Shown: positions 52,318 to 59,250, counted from the first letter of the stretch. The stretch: 64,000 bases of DNA from JAAUTY01 sp964397305 (GCA_964397305.1 CAYNIP010000009.1:61090-125089); one strand, 5' to 3'. Made by a program: numbers and translations. The notes: a model not told the origin generated them from the sequence alone.

Positions 52318-53148
52318 TTAGGCGGCTTCTTGATAGGCTTGGTCGAGGAGGTCGAGGGGGTCGCGCCAGCGGGGGATGATCTGAAAGGGCGGATCGCGAC
52401 TGAGTTGTGCGATCGGGCCGCGGGTTTCGAGGTCGTTGAGGTGGGGCTGGATTTGTTCGGGCTCTAGGCTGAGGATGGGGGCGAGGCCGTAGGGTTGGTT
52501 GAGGATGGTTTCGGTGAGTTGGGAAGTTTGGCCGGGGTAGTCGCGCTGCCAGAGTTTGGCGAGGAAGTAGCCGATTAGGTATGGGTTGGGGAGGTTGGGG
52601 TTTTGGGTGGAGTAGTCGTCGCCGCTGATGGTGAGGTATTGGCAACCTTTCAGGGCTTGGGGTTCGGTGTAGGCGCGCAGCAGGAATTTGAAGTTTTTGG
52701 CGATCAGTTTGGGGCTGTCATCGAAAATGGCGCTGCTGGCTTGGGTGAGTTGGTCGGCGGTGAAGGTGGTGTGGCGGGGGGCGAAGTCGTAGACGAACCA
52801 GGTCCAGCCGCCCCAGTCGGCGGGAGCGTCGGGGGGCTGGGCGAGGCTTTCGCTACCGAAGCTGAGGTGGAAGTGCATCAGCCAATCGGTGATGAGGGAG
52901 TCAAGATAAGGATCGCGGCGCAGGACGATCTCGCCTTCGGGGCTGAGGCGTTTGTTGGCGACAAGACCAGCGCGGGCGGCCCAGCTCTGTACCGGCCCAA
53001 TTTTTCTATTACCCAGCCCTGTCCGCACTTGCAAATTTTCAGGCGAGTCCTTAAGCCCTGATTCGCTAGAGGCCACACCGAGCACTTTACGCACATCCTC
53101 TTTCTTGAGGGGAAATGTTGTGTGAAAACCTAGCTTTAGCTTTGGCAT
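52318..53148 (-). CDS. DUF4007 family protein, copy 2
   Basis: 276 residues. Starts MPKLKLGFHTTFPLKKEDVRKVL and continues with a winged-helix-like arrangement: GLGNRKIGPVQSWAARAGL and a C-terminal half ending RDPPFQIIPRWRDPLDLLDQAY. It is a paralogue of the gene immediately upstream, similar over the whole length. DUF4007 genes are often near PAPS-reductase-like phage-defence genes. DNA binding is a guess from the fold-like pattern. 48 bp separate the two copies. Confidence 0.8.
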   Translation of the reverse strand: MPKLKLGFHTTFPLKKEDVRKVLGVASSESGLKDSPENLQVRTGLGNRKIGPVQSWAARAGLVANKRLSPEGEIVLRRDPYLDSLITDWLMHFHLSFGSESLAQPPDAPADWGGWTWFVYDFAPRHTTFTADQLTQASSAIFDDSPKLIAKNFKFLLRAYTEPQALKGCQYLTISGDDYSTQNPNLPNPYLIGYFLAKLWQRDYPGQTSQLTETILNQPYGLAPILSLEPEQIQPHLNDLETRGPIAQLSRDPPFQIIPRWRDPLDLLDQAYQEAA

Positions 53149-53196
53149 GGGACTAGGGACAGTGAGTTATCGAGGGGTGTGGACACAAACTAAGCA

Positions 53197-54048
53197 TTAG
53201 TCTTGGTAGGCTTGCTCCAGCAGGTCGAGGGGGTCGCTCCAGCGGGGGACGATCTGGAAGGGCGAAACTTCGCGGCGCTGTTCGATGATGCCGTAGGTTT
53301 CGAGGTCGTTGAGGTGGGGTTGGAGTTGGTTGGGGGGCAGGCCGAGGACGGGGGCGAGGCCGTAGGGTTGGTTGAGGACGGTTTCGGTGAGTTGGGAGGT
53401 TTGGCCGGGGTAGTCGCGCCGCCAGAGTTTGGCGAGGAAGTAGCCGATCAGGCGCGGGTTGGGGAGGTCGGGGTGTTGGGTGGAGTATTGGTCGCCGCTG
53501 TGGGTGAGGTATTGGCAACCTTTTAAGGCATAGGGTTCAGTATAGGCTCGCAGTAGAACCCTGAAGTTTTTGGTTAAGTTTCTGAGGTTGTCATCAAAAA
53601 TAGTAGTACTGGTTTGAGCAAGTTCTTCTAAATTGAAGGTGGTGTATCGGGGGACAAACTCGTAAACAAACCATGCCCAGCCACCCCATTCAGCAGGATT
53701 TGCAGGAGGCGTAGGAAGATCATCTTTGTTTCCAGAGCTAAAATCTTTGTCTCCGAAACTAATGTGAAAGTGCATCAGCCAGTCGGTGATGAGGGAACTG
53801 AGGGTGGGATCGCAGCGCAGGACAATTTCGCCTTCTGGGCTGAGGCATCTGCCCGAAATAAGGCCGGAGCGTGTTGCCCAGCTACAAATTGGGCTAACCT
53901 TCTGGTTGCCTAGCCCCGTCCGGAGTTGTAGGTTTTCTTTTGAACCAAGATCACCATCTTCCGCTGCGACACTTAGAACTTTAAGAATGCTCTCTTTTTT
54001 GAGCACAAAAGTCCCGTGAAAACTTATCTTTGGCTGTGGCTTTTGCAT
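53197..54048 (-). CDS. DUF4007 family protein, copy 1
   Basis: 283 residues (MQKPQPKISFHGTFVLKKES). Shares with copy 2 the N-terminal FHGTFVLKKESILKVLSVA pattern, GLGNQKVSPICSWATRSGL, EGEIVLRCDPTLSSLITDWL and a C-terminal SPFQIVPRWSDPLDLLEQAYQ. The middle has a 9-residue Asp/Lys/Ser-rich insert (GDKDFSSGNKDD) absent from copy 2. Follows the PAPS-reductase-like gene by 69 bp in the same direction. Function unknown; context says phage defence. Confidence 0.8.
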   Translation of the reverse strand: MQKPQPKISFHGTFVLKKESILKVLSVAAEDGDLGSKENLQLRTGLGNQKVSPICSWATRSGLISGRCLSPEGEIVLRCDPTLSSLITDWLMHFHISFGDKDFSSGNKDDLPTPPANPAEWGGWAWFVYEFVPRYTTFNLEELAQTSTTIFDDNLRNLTKNFRVLLRAYTEPYALKGCQYLTHSGDQYSTQHPDLPNPRLIGYFLAKLWRRDYPGQTSQLTETVLNQPYGLAPVLGLPPNQLQPHLNDLETYGIIEQRREVSPFQIVPRWSDPLDLLEQAYQD

Positions 54049-54117
54049 AAAGCAGTATCCAAGTTTCGGCTTACGACTGCTCTATCATCATGAAAACACA
54101 GTCGGTTTTGAGAGCAA

Positions 54118-54936
54118 TTAGGAATGACACATCAAGCAAGGCAGGCCAATATCGTCCTCATTCTCGATCAAGACATCCTCTAGAAGAGTTGCCAGAGGTT
54201 TATCAGCTTCATCCTTCTCAAGTTGCTTCTTTTCCATAGTGATGCGATGCTTTTCTAAGATTTCATCTTTCCGAGCTAGAAGTTCAGTCAGACTTTCTCC
54301 CTGCACCCAGGTATACCCACGCGCCTGAGCGCTCCTCTCGTAATCGAGTGCCCTTTGAAACAGATCTGGATGTCTCTCAGATAGCATTATCCATTCATAT
54401 TTACGTTGATAGAAACAGAAAAAGCACCCAGAACGACTGCGCCACTCGTAATATTTCGGTAATCCTATGCCACTTTCCTCTAATAGTCGAAAAATGTCAG
54501 CTTTCACTAATCCATGCTCTTTGAAGGGAAATACAGGCACGATATTAGGTCTTCGTGATATATAGCCATTGCGATCTTCATCGGCTCGAATCGCAATGTA
54601 GCTAATCGCGTTACTCCTGCCTATAAACTTCTCCAGGGGCTTGATTTTCATGAAATCTGTACACCATCGCTTCGTTGGTGAAGGTAGTACTTGGCCATAT
54701 ACCTCCATCCAGTGATCAAACCCCCTCGTTGCCTGTAGAATCTCTATATCGATTCCTAGGCGCGCCTTAATTCTCTCTAAGTATTCGTAGGTTTCTGGAA
54801 GCTCTTTGTGAGTGTCACAGAAGAAAAACTCAATCTGCTTCGCAATCTCTGGGTACTTTTGCTTCATGAAGACTGCCAAAGCCGTGCTGTCCTTACCGCC
54901 GGACAGCCCCAAAACATGACGCACGCGCTCAACCAC
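54118..54936 (-). CDS. brxP: PAPS-reductase/DndC-like protein (BrxP-like), first gene of the BREX operon
   Basis: 272 residues, GTG start at 54936 with AGGGG nine bases upstream. The ATP-pyrophosphatase loop SGGKDS is at residues 12-17; FFFCDTHKELPETYEYL, CTDFMKIKPLEKFI and SGCFFCFYQRKYEW follow, the last with a Cys pair that could hold an Fe-S cluster, and the protein ends LPCLMCHS. This is the PAPS-reductase superfamily as in DndC of DNA phosphorothioation and in BrxP, the marker of type 4 BREX. The position at the head of a brxC-pglZ-brxL operon favours BrxP. A sulfur-based DNA change is plausible but inferred; no desulfurase or other Dnd gene is in the window. Confidence 0.78.
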   Translation of the reverse strand: MVERVRHVLGLSGGKDSTALAVFMKQKYPEIAKQIEFFFCDTHKELPETYEYLERIKARLGIDIEILQATRGFDHWMEVYGQVLPSPTKRWCTDFMKIKPLEKFIGRSNAISYIAIRADEDRNGYISRRPNIVPVFPFKEHGLVKADIFRLLEESGIGLPKYYEWRSRSGCFFCFYQRKYEWIMLSERHPDLFQRALDYERSAQARGYTWVQGESLTELLARKDEILEKHRITMEKKQLEKDEADKPLATLLEDVLIENEDDIGLPCLMCHS

Positions 54937-54972
54937 AGGCCCCTAGAACCCCGAAACACAACTTACCTAGAA

Positions 54973-55001
54973 ATTTATCATTCGCGCCCAGCCAGCGCAA
55001 C
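54973..55001 (-). promoter_or_regulatory. Probable sigma-70 promoter of the BREX operon
   Basis: On the minus strand TTGCGC (55001-54996) and TAAATT (54978-54973) are spaced by 17 bp. A transcript would begin about 30 bp upstream of the brxP GTG. It lies in the gap between the Xre regulator gene and brxP, so the operon can be transcribed without the regulator gene. Confidence 0.55.
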
Positions 55002-55064
55002 CGTAGTAGCACCAGCCCTTACAAATCGTCACAAACCTTAACCCCCGGCCCACCACAAAAAACG

Positions 55065-55358
55065 TTAGCCCGCCGAATCGCCATCACCCTCCGAGGGCGG
55101 CAAGCGATCCACCTGCTCCGGGTTATTCAGCGCGACCGACTGACTAAAGAACGTATCAACGAATACCTGGGCCGCTCCCGGCTCAAGGCGGCGGAGCGCA
55201 TCAGCAATGTTCGCAACCGTCTCAGCGCTCGGATCGACCTGGCCGTGATACCAGCGATGCACGATCGGCGGCTTCACGCCCAACTCAATCGCCAAACGGT
55301 TCTGACTAATCCCGTAAGCTCCTAGCGCTTGCTGAAGCGCAGCACTTGCCTTGCCCAT
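55065..55358 (-). CDS. Xre/Cro-type HTH regulator, copy 1
   Basis: 97 residues from ATG 55358 (MGKASAALQQAL); the frame reaches further upstream but the paralogue at 57179 starts at the same residue. The helix-turn-helix is GISQNRLAIELGVKPPIVHRWYHG. The remainder is helical (TVANIADALRRLEPGAAQVF) with an acidic tail. It points in the same direction as the BREX operon, 128 bp upstream of brxP, and divergently from the small gene at 55458 with an inverted-repeat operator between. Probably represses its own divergent region; control of the BREX operon is possible. Confidence 0.82.
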   Translation of the reverse strand: MGKASAALQQALGAYGISQNRLAIELGVKPPIVHRWYHGQVDPSAETVANIADALRRLEPGAAQVFVDTFFSQSVALNNPEQVDRLPPSEGDGDSAG

Positions 55359-55402
55359 GCGCCAAGTCTCGCATAGAAGTCTAGGCGGGTAAATATTCCC
55401 AA

Positions 55403-55437
55403 ATTTGATAATGCGATCTACACTGAAATTATCAAAT
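55403..55437. promoter_or_regulatory. Inverted-repeat operator between Xre copy 1 and the divergent small gene
   Basis: ATTTGATAAT (55403-55412) and ATTATCAAAT (55428-55437) form a perfect 10-bp inverted repeat with a 15-bp spacer. The second copy of the regulator has a related arrangement with the same 24-bp offset: GATGGTAAC (57225-57233) and GTTATCAAA (57249-57257). The location between divergent genes and the partner HTH protein argue for an autoregulatory operator. Confidence 0.75.
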
Positions 55438-55457
55438 ATGATAAGATTCACTCAGGG

Positions 55458-55718
55458 ATGTACACCATGAGCTACCGCCACCGCCTCAAGGTTTGGGCCA
55501 TCGTCCGCTTGCTGCCACAGATGCAGCGCGTCACCATTGCCCGCTACAAAAGCAAATCCGACGCCCTCGGCCACCTCACAGCCCTGCAACACCTGCAACC
55601 AGGCGCACAATACCAGATCATGTTTGACATCCCGCCCGACCCACCAGCACCCCAGCCCCAGCCCGAGCCACCCCCACGGCGCTACCGAGCCCGCTCCCTC
55701 TATCGCGGAGGTTTCTAA
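55458..55718 (+). CDS. Small basic protein divergent from Xre copy 1
   Basis: 86 residues if the ATG at 55458 is used; an internal ATG at 55467 (MSYRHRLK) has a better-spaced AGGG and is perhaps the true start. Basic N-terminus (YRHRLKVWAIVRLLPQMQRVTIARYKSKSDALGHL), Pro-rich middle, RRYRARSLYRGGF end. The paralogue at 57275 is similar throughout, mostly differing in the Pro-rich part. Unknown function. Conserved pairing with the Xre gene suggests a regulator or toxin-antitoxin-like partner. Confidence 0.7.
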   Translation: MYTMSYRHRLKVWAIVRLLPQMQRVTIARYKSKSDALGHLTALQHLQPGAQYQIMFDIPPDPPAPQPQPEPPPRRYRARSLYRGGF

Positions 55719-55719
55719 G

Positions 55720-55941
55720 ATGCAGTTCACAAACAGCGATCATCTGCAATTTGTTCAGGATATGCAGGCTGTCAACCTAGAACCATTCTTTTACCGTGGT
55801 CGCTGGTATTGGCGAGGCCCGGCTGTTGAAGTGGACAATCTTCAGGACGCATTAGGTAACACAACCGTTCGCTGCCAATGGGAAACGCTCGGTCTCGGTT
55901 TTGTGGTTTATCCAGTGGCAACTGATTCCAACTTCGATTAA
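55720..55941 (+). CDS. Small hypothetical protein after the divergent gene
   Basis: 73 residues from ATG 55720 (MQFTNSDHLQFVQDMQ), starting one base after the previous stop. The composition is protein-like, with WYWRGPAVEVDNLQDALG. In the second cassette only the first part survives (from about 57535, QFTDS and a stop after 16 codons), so this is the complete copy. Function unknown. Confidence 0.6.
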   Translation: MQFTNSDHLQFVQDMQAVNLEPFFYRGRWYWRGPAVEVDNLQDALGNTTVRCQWETLGLGFVVYPVATDSNFD

Positions 55942-55984
55942 CCGAGCCGCCCAACCTTCATCAGATCGCCAACCAAGCCTGCCC

Positions 55985-56149
55985 ATGTTCACCTACAATC
56001 CCGACACCTACAAACTGCTCCAATCATTACCACAGAAGCAGTTGCAGGCCATAGCACAGACCCTTGCTGAACAGAGTCAAACCGAACTGCTTTGTCAATC
56101 GAAGCGCGATCTAATTCTCTTTATCTGCTATTGCGGAATGCTGCCCTAG
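55985..56149 (+). CDS. Very small ORF, possible gene
   Basis: 54 residues from ATG 55985 (MFTYNPDTYKLLQSLPQKQLQAIAQTLAEQ). Helical composition, ending with a hydrophobic LILFICYCGMLP. It follows the 73-residue gene in the same direction. No family recognised; real status uncertain. Confidence 0.4.
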   Translation: MFTYNPDTYKLLQSLPQKQLQAIAQTLAEQSQTELLCQSKRDLILFICYCGMLP

Positions 56150-56162
56150 CCTTGCCCTATCC

Positions 56163-56295
56163 AGCCGAGCCCCATCCAAAATTCAACCGATTTTGTAGCG
56201 ATCTTTGAGCAGGCGAGGCAGCGCCTCCAGCCGATATGCCCTTAGCGTAAGCGATCGCCAGCGAGCCGCGCTAGTCCCCAGCCAGGCGATCGCCC
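56163..56295. repeat. 133-bp direct repeat, copy 1
   Basis: Practically identical to 57857-57989 (one visible difference, at the eleventh base or so). It starts AGCCGAGCC and ends GCGATCGCCC. On the minus strand it encodes a peptide end LRAYRLEALPRLLKDRYKIG followed by a stop, so it may derive from the 3' end of a lost gene. Confidence 0.8.
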
Positions 56296-56311
56296 ATATC
56301 CTCACGCTGAT

Positions 56312-56455
56312 TCAGCTAAAAGGATTAACAATCTCCAAAGAGCCCGCAATCCTCAACCCAGCCTGCATATCCTCCGACCACAGCAACGCCGCACCCGCAG
56401 ATAGCGCTGCTGCAACTATCAAACTATCCCAAAAAGACAGAAGAGCGTCTCATCG
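56312..56455 (-). pseudogene. Decayed VapC-type PIN toxin (C-terminal fragment)
   Basis: The minus-strand frame reads LLSFWDSLIVAAALSAGAAL, then LWSEDMQAGLRIAGS and LEIVNPF before a stop at 56312-56314. This is the C-terminal third of a PIN-domain toxin, with the catalytic Asp of FWDSLI. An in-frame stop (TGA near 56458) precedes it and the N-terminal 85 or so residues are missing. The antitoxin gene directly upstream (56465) is intact. Confidence 0.75.
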
Positions 56456-56464
56456 CGATCGCCC

Positions 56465-56689
56465 CTACGCATGAGCCTCATCCCGAGACAGCGGCACAAA
56501 ATCGGCGATCGCCATCGGACTGTCCAAAAGACTGCTGAGGTAGTCTTTTGCCGCCGCTGCCTCACGGGTCGCGGCTGGCTCCATAACAATAACTCTGACC
56601 GTTTGCTGGTTCGCCAAATCCTGCCAATACTGCTCCGGAATCTGAATCGTCCCGTCGCGAATCTCCGCTTGAAACTCGATTGTTTTCAT
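56465..56689 (-). CDS. VapB-like antitoxin, orphaned
   Basis: 74 residues (MKTIEFQAEIRDGTIQIPEQ). Such proteins are usual partners of PIN toxins in cyanobacteria; here the toxin is reduced to a fragment. The N-terminal 23 codons and the upstream sequence belong to the 248-bp repeat also found at 58976-59223, while the C-terminal part (MEPAATREAAAAKDYLSSLL) is unique. The last 16 residues recur as a fragment at 60015-60065. Confidence 0.7.
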   Translation of the reverse strand: MKTIEFQAEIRDGTIQIPEQYWQDLANQQTVRVIVMEPAATREAAAAKDYLSSLLDSPMAIADFVPLSRDEAHA

Positions 56690-56866
56690 AACCGTTTGAG
56701 ACCTTCCTTGACAAAGGTTTAGCTGCCGCTAGCACGCGATCGCGAATGCTTGGGTCGAGAGAGGAGCAGAAAATGCGGGCGATCGCATCGCAAGCCGTCG
56801 TAACCCCTTCTAGTCTAGCGACAGAGGCGCTCCTAGCCCCAACTGACACCACCAACGCACCCGCCC
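56619..56866. repeat. 248-bp direct repeat, copy 1
   Basis: Identical by eye, without gaps, to 58976-59223. It contains the first 23 codons of the antitoxin gene plus about 175 bp upstream with three or four HIP1-like GCGATCGC sites. A third, diverged part-copy is at about 59869-59985. Confidence 0.88.
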
Positions 56867-56912
56867 GCGATCGCGATCGCCCTCGGACGAGCCCATCGCC
56901 CGCACCGCCTGC

Positions 56913-57179
56913 TTACTCGCCCTCATCATCCGCAGAGGGCGGACGATCCAGCGTTTCCGACTGACTAAAAAACACCTCAATAAACACCTGCGCCGCCCCC
57001 GGCTCAATGCGACGGAGCGCGTCAGCAATGTTCGCAACCGTCTCAGCGACCGGATCAACCTGGCCGTGATACCAGCGATGCACGATCGGCCGCTCAACGC
57101 CCAACTCAACCGCCAAACGGTTCTGACTAATCCCGTAAGCTCCTAGCGCTTGCTGGAGTGCAGCACTTGCCTTGCCCAT
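56913..57179 (-). CDS. Xre/Cro-type HTH regulator, copy 2
   Basis: 88 residues, ATG 57179 (MGKASAALQQALGAYG). The HTH is almost the same as copy 1, but the recognition-helix region reads GVERPIVHRW instead of GVKPPIVHRW. The tail is shorter. It is divergent from its own small gene at 57275 and has the related operator at 57225-57257. Near duplicate of the cassette at 55065-55718. Confidence 0.8.
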   Translation of the reverse strand: MGKASAALQQALGAYGISQNRLAVELGVERPIVHRWYHGQVDPVAETVANIADALRRIEPGAAQVFIEVFFSQSETLDRPPSADDEGE

Positions 57180-57224
57180 CTTCTAAGTCTCGCATAGGAG
57201 TTAAGGCAGGTAAATGTTGCTAAA

Positions 57225-57257
57225 GATGGTAACGTCATCTAAAGTAGTGTTATCAAA
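57225..57257. promoter_or_regulatory. Imperfect inverted-repeat operator of Xre copy 2
   Basis: GATGGTAAC (57225-57233) and GTTATCAAA (57249-57257) have the same 24-bp offset as the perfect operator of copy 1 but are less symmetric. The right half-site differs from that of copy 1 by a single base. Confidence 0.55.
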
Positions 57258-57274
57258 GTAAGTAACATCCAAGG

Positions 57275-57535
57275 ATGTACACCATGAGCTACCGCCACCG
57301 CCTCAAGGCTTGGGCCATCGTCCGCTTGCTGCCACAGATGCAGCGCGTCACCATTGCCCGCTACAAAAGCAAATCCGACGCCCTCGGCCACGTTGAAACC
57401 CTGCGCCGCCTCCAACCCAGCGCGCAATATCGAGTCATCTTCGACATTCCGCCCCAGCCCCCCGAGCCCCAGCCCCCGTTCGCGCAACCCCCACGGCGCT
57501 ACCTGGCTCGTTCTCTCTATGGTGGAGGTTTCTAA
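57275..57535 (+). CDS. Small basic protein divergent from Xre copy 2
   Basis: 86 residues, a paralogue of the 55458 gene (same start YRHRLK, WAIVRLLPQMQRVTIARYKS and RRYLARSLYGGGF end; the Pro-rich middle differs). The start could be nine bases downstream. After its stop a 16-codon remnant of the 73-residue neighbour of copy 1 remains (VQFTDSTRTVDSVLLG). Confidence 0.7.
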   Translation: MYTMSYRHRLKAWAIVRLLPQMQRVTIARYKSKSDALGHVETLRRLQPSAQYRVIFDIPPQPPEPQPPFAQPPRRYLARSLYGGGF

Positions 57536-57616
57536 GTGCAGTTCACAGATAGCACAAGAACAGTTGACAGTGTTTTGCTAGGATAGAATGAATAGCAATT
57601 TATGAGGGAGTAACAA

Positions 57617-57808
57617 TTGAATATGCCTCATCACTGGACTGACATTGCCATTCCTGTTGTGCTCGTCGGGCTCATTAGTTTTGGCTTTTTGCTTCGCAAG
57701 CCAGCGCTGTTCTTGTTGGGGGTAACAGCAATGCTGCTTTACTTGTTGCCTCGGATTCAGGTTGCTGTAGAAAGTATAATGCCTATTTTTCAGCCTCTCC
57801 AGAATTAG
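57617..57808 (+). CDS. Small two-helix membrane protein
   Basis: 63 residues from TTG 57617, with GGGAG at 57606-57610 at a good distance; an ATG at 57623 is the alternative. Two hydrophobic segments, IAIPVVLVGLISFGFLL and ALFLLGVTAMLLYLLP. No family recognised. It could be a toxin-like small membrane protein, but there is no evidence beyond the size and the context. Confidence 0.5.
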   Translation: MNMPHHWTDIAIPVVLVGLISFGFLLRKPALFLLGVTAMLLYLLPRIQVAVESIMPIFQPLQN

Positions 57809-57856
57809 CAGCGATTAACAGGAAACTGTAAGCATTACCACTCCCAGCCGCAGGCA

Positions 57857-57989
57857 AGCCGAGCCGCATCCAAAATTCAACCGATTTTGTAGCGATCTTT
57901 GAGCAGGCGAGGCAGCGCCTCCAGCCGATATGCCCTTAGCGTAAGCGATCGCCAGCGAGCCGCGCTAGTCCCCAGCCAGGCGATCGCCC
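57857..57989. repeat. 133-bp direct repeat, copy 2
   Basis: Same sequence as 56163-56295. Here its right end forms the last codons of the decayed third Xre gene. Confidence 0.8.
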
Positions 57990-58114
57990 TGCTCCAAACC
58001 CAGCCCTAGTTCATCCAGCGCTTCCGATTGCCCAAAAAACGCCTCAGCAAACACTTTGGCTATTCCCAGCTCGATGCGGCGCAGCGCGTCGGCAATATTC
58101 GCCGCCGTCTCAGC
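57965..58114 (-). pseudogene. Decayed third Xre regulator (C-terminal part only)
   Basis: The minus-strand frame reads AETAANIADALRRIELGIAK and VFAEAFFGQSEALDELG, clearly the C-terminal half of the two intact Xre proteins (AETVANIADALRRIEPGAAQ). The HTH half is lost; a TAG stop is in frame about 30 bp upstream of the homology. Confidence 0.8.
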
Positions 58115-58155
58115 GTACTGTGAGTAAGCGGAATTCGCTTTTCTGAACTAATGCA

Positions 58156-58539
58156 TCAGGCCTCTTTGATCTTTACAGCCATAGTTTTCACCCCCAAGCG
58201 GCTGAAATCCGACGTATTGTTAGTTACTACCGTTAAACCGTTAACCCAGGCAGTCGCAGCGATGATGGCATCCGGTGTTTTGGCTCTAAATTGCTGTCTG
58301 ATTAGAATAGCGCGTTCAGCGATCGCCTCTGTCAGATCAAATACAGTCGCATAGCTAACGAACTCCCGCGCCTTAGTCTGCAATTCGAGATCAGCCGCAA
58401 ACTGTCCCCAGCCCAGAAACTCTATTTTAGTAATAACTGAAATCCTGAAGCTGTTGATAAGTATAGTATAAATCGCCTCATCATCTGTTAACCCATTAAA
58501 GTAGTAAATCATGATATTCGTATCAAGCAAGTAAGTCAT
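58156..58539 (-). CDS. vapC: VapC-type PIN-domain toxin
   Basis: 127 residues from ATG 58539. Acidic PIN residues are present: LLDTNI (first Asp), TKIEFLGW (Glu), TPDAIIAATAW (Asp) and NNTSDF (Asp). Such proteins are ribonucleases that cut tRNA or rRNA. Its start overlaps the stop of the antitoxin gene by one base (TAATG). Confidence 0.88.
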   Translation of the reverse strand: MTYLLDTNIMIYYFNGLTDDEAIYTILINSFRISVITKIEFLGWGQFAADLELQTKAREFVSYATVFDLTEAIAERAILIRQQFRAKTPDAIIAATAWVNGLTVVTNNTSDFSRLGVKTMAVKIKEA

Positions 58540-58772
58540 TAAAGCCAACCTTCACGGCTACTTGCCAAGTAATCGTCAATGACTTGCTTCGGTTGCTGTG
58601 CAGCACCGAAAAAGTGACGCGGCTCGAAAGCTACCGCTGGCGGCTGCGCTTCCCTAGCTTTGAGACTAACTTCCTGTGCTAATTGCGCTAACACAAATTG
58701 CACTAGCCGAAACTTTTCGGCCTGGGATAAGGCAGCGATCGCCGGTAATAATTCTGTGATTGATGTAGACAT
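58539..58772 (-). CDS. Antitoxin of the VapC pair
   Basis: 77 residues from ATG 58772 (MSTSITELLPAIAALSQAEKFRLVQFVLAQL). The C-terminal part EPRHFFGAAQQPKQVIDDYLASSREGWL would bind the toxin. Directly upstream of vapC with a one-base overlap. The frame is open further upstream, but this ATG follows the usual N-terminal pattern of such proteins. Confidence 0.78.
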   Translation of the reverse strand: MSTSITELLPAIAALSQAEKFRLVQFVLAQLAQEVSLKAREAQPPAVAFEPRHFFGAAQQPKQVIDDYLASSREGWL

Positions 58773-58812
58773 GGCACTCGATCTCGAGGGATTGATGTGG
58801 CAGAAATAAAAA

Positions 58813-59046
58813 CTAGGGATGAGCGCTAGCGACGCGCGGTATGTCTGGCAACTCAAAGTCACCCCACGCCGCAAAACGCGGCTCAATTCGACTCGCCAGA
58901 TTAACGGCTGCTGGCGGTTTCGATTCCACAACCAACACTCGCACGCAAACGCTCGCCACTCGGCCCTCAGCAAACTCCTGCCAATACTGCTCCGGAATCT
59001 GAATCGTCCCGTCGCGAATCTCCGCTTGAAACTCGATTGTTTTCAT
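58813..59046 (-). CDS. Antitoxin-like protein sharing the 248-bp repeat, no adjacent toxin of its own
   Basis: 77 residues. The first 23 residues (MKTIEFQAEIRDGTIQIPEQ and on) are those of the antitoxin at 56465; after that the two differ (EFAEGRVASVCVRVLVV against DLANQQTVRVIV). It precedes the VapBC pair by 40 bp. It looks like a chimera made through the 248-bp repeat. Confidence 0.6.
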   Translation of the reverse strand: MKTIEFQAEIRDGTIQIPEQYWQEFAEGRVASVCVRVLVVESKPPAAVNLASRIEPRFAAWGDFELPDIPRVASAHP

Positions 59047-59223
59047 AACCGTTTGAGACCTTCCTTGACAAAGGTTTAGCTGCCGCTAGCACGCGATCGC
59101 GAATGCTTGGGTCGAGAGAGGAGCAGAAAATGCGGGCGATCGCATCGCAAGCCGTCGTAACCCCTTCTAGTCTAGCGACAGAGGCGCTCCTAGCCCCAAC
59201 TGACACCACCAACGCACCCGCCC
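58976..59223. repeat. 248-bp direct repeat, copy 2
   Basis: Identical to 56619-56866. It covers the start of the 58813 gene and the region upstream of it. The two copies are 2.1 kb apart in direct orientation. Confidence 0.88.
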
Positions 59224-59250
59224 CCTTATCAGCGCACAGCAAAGTCACCG

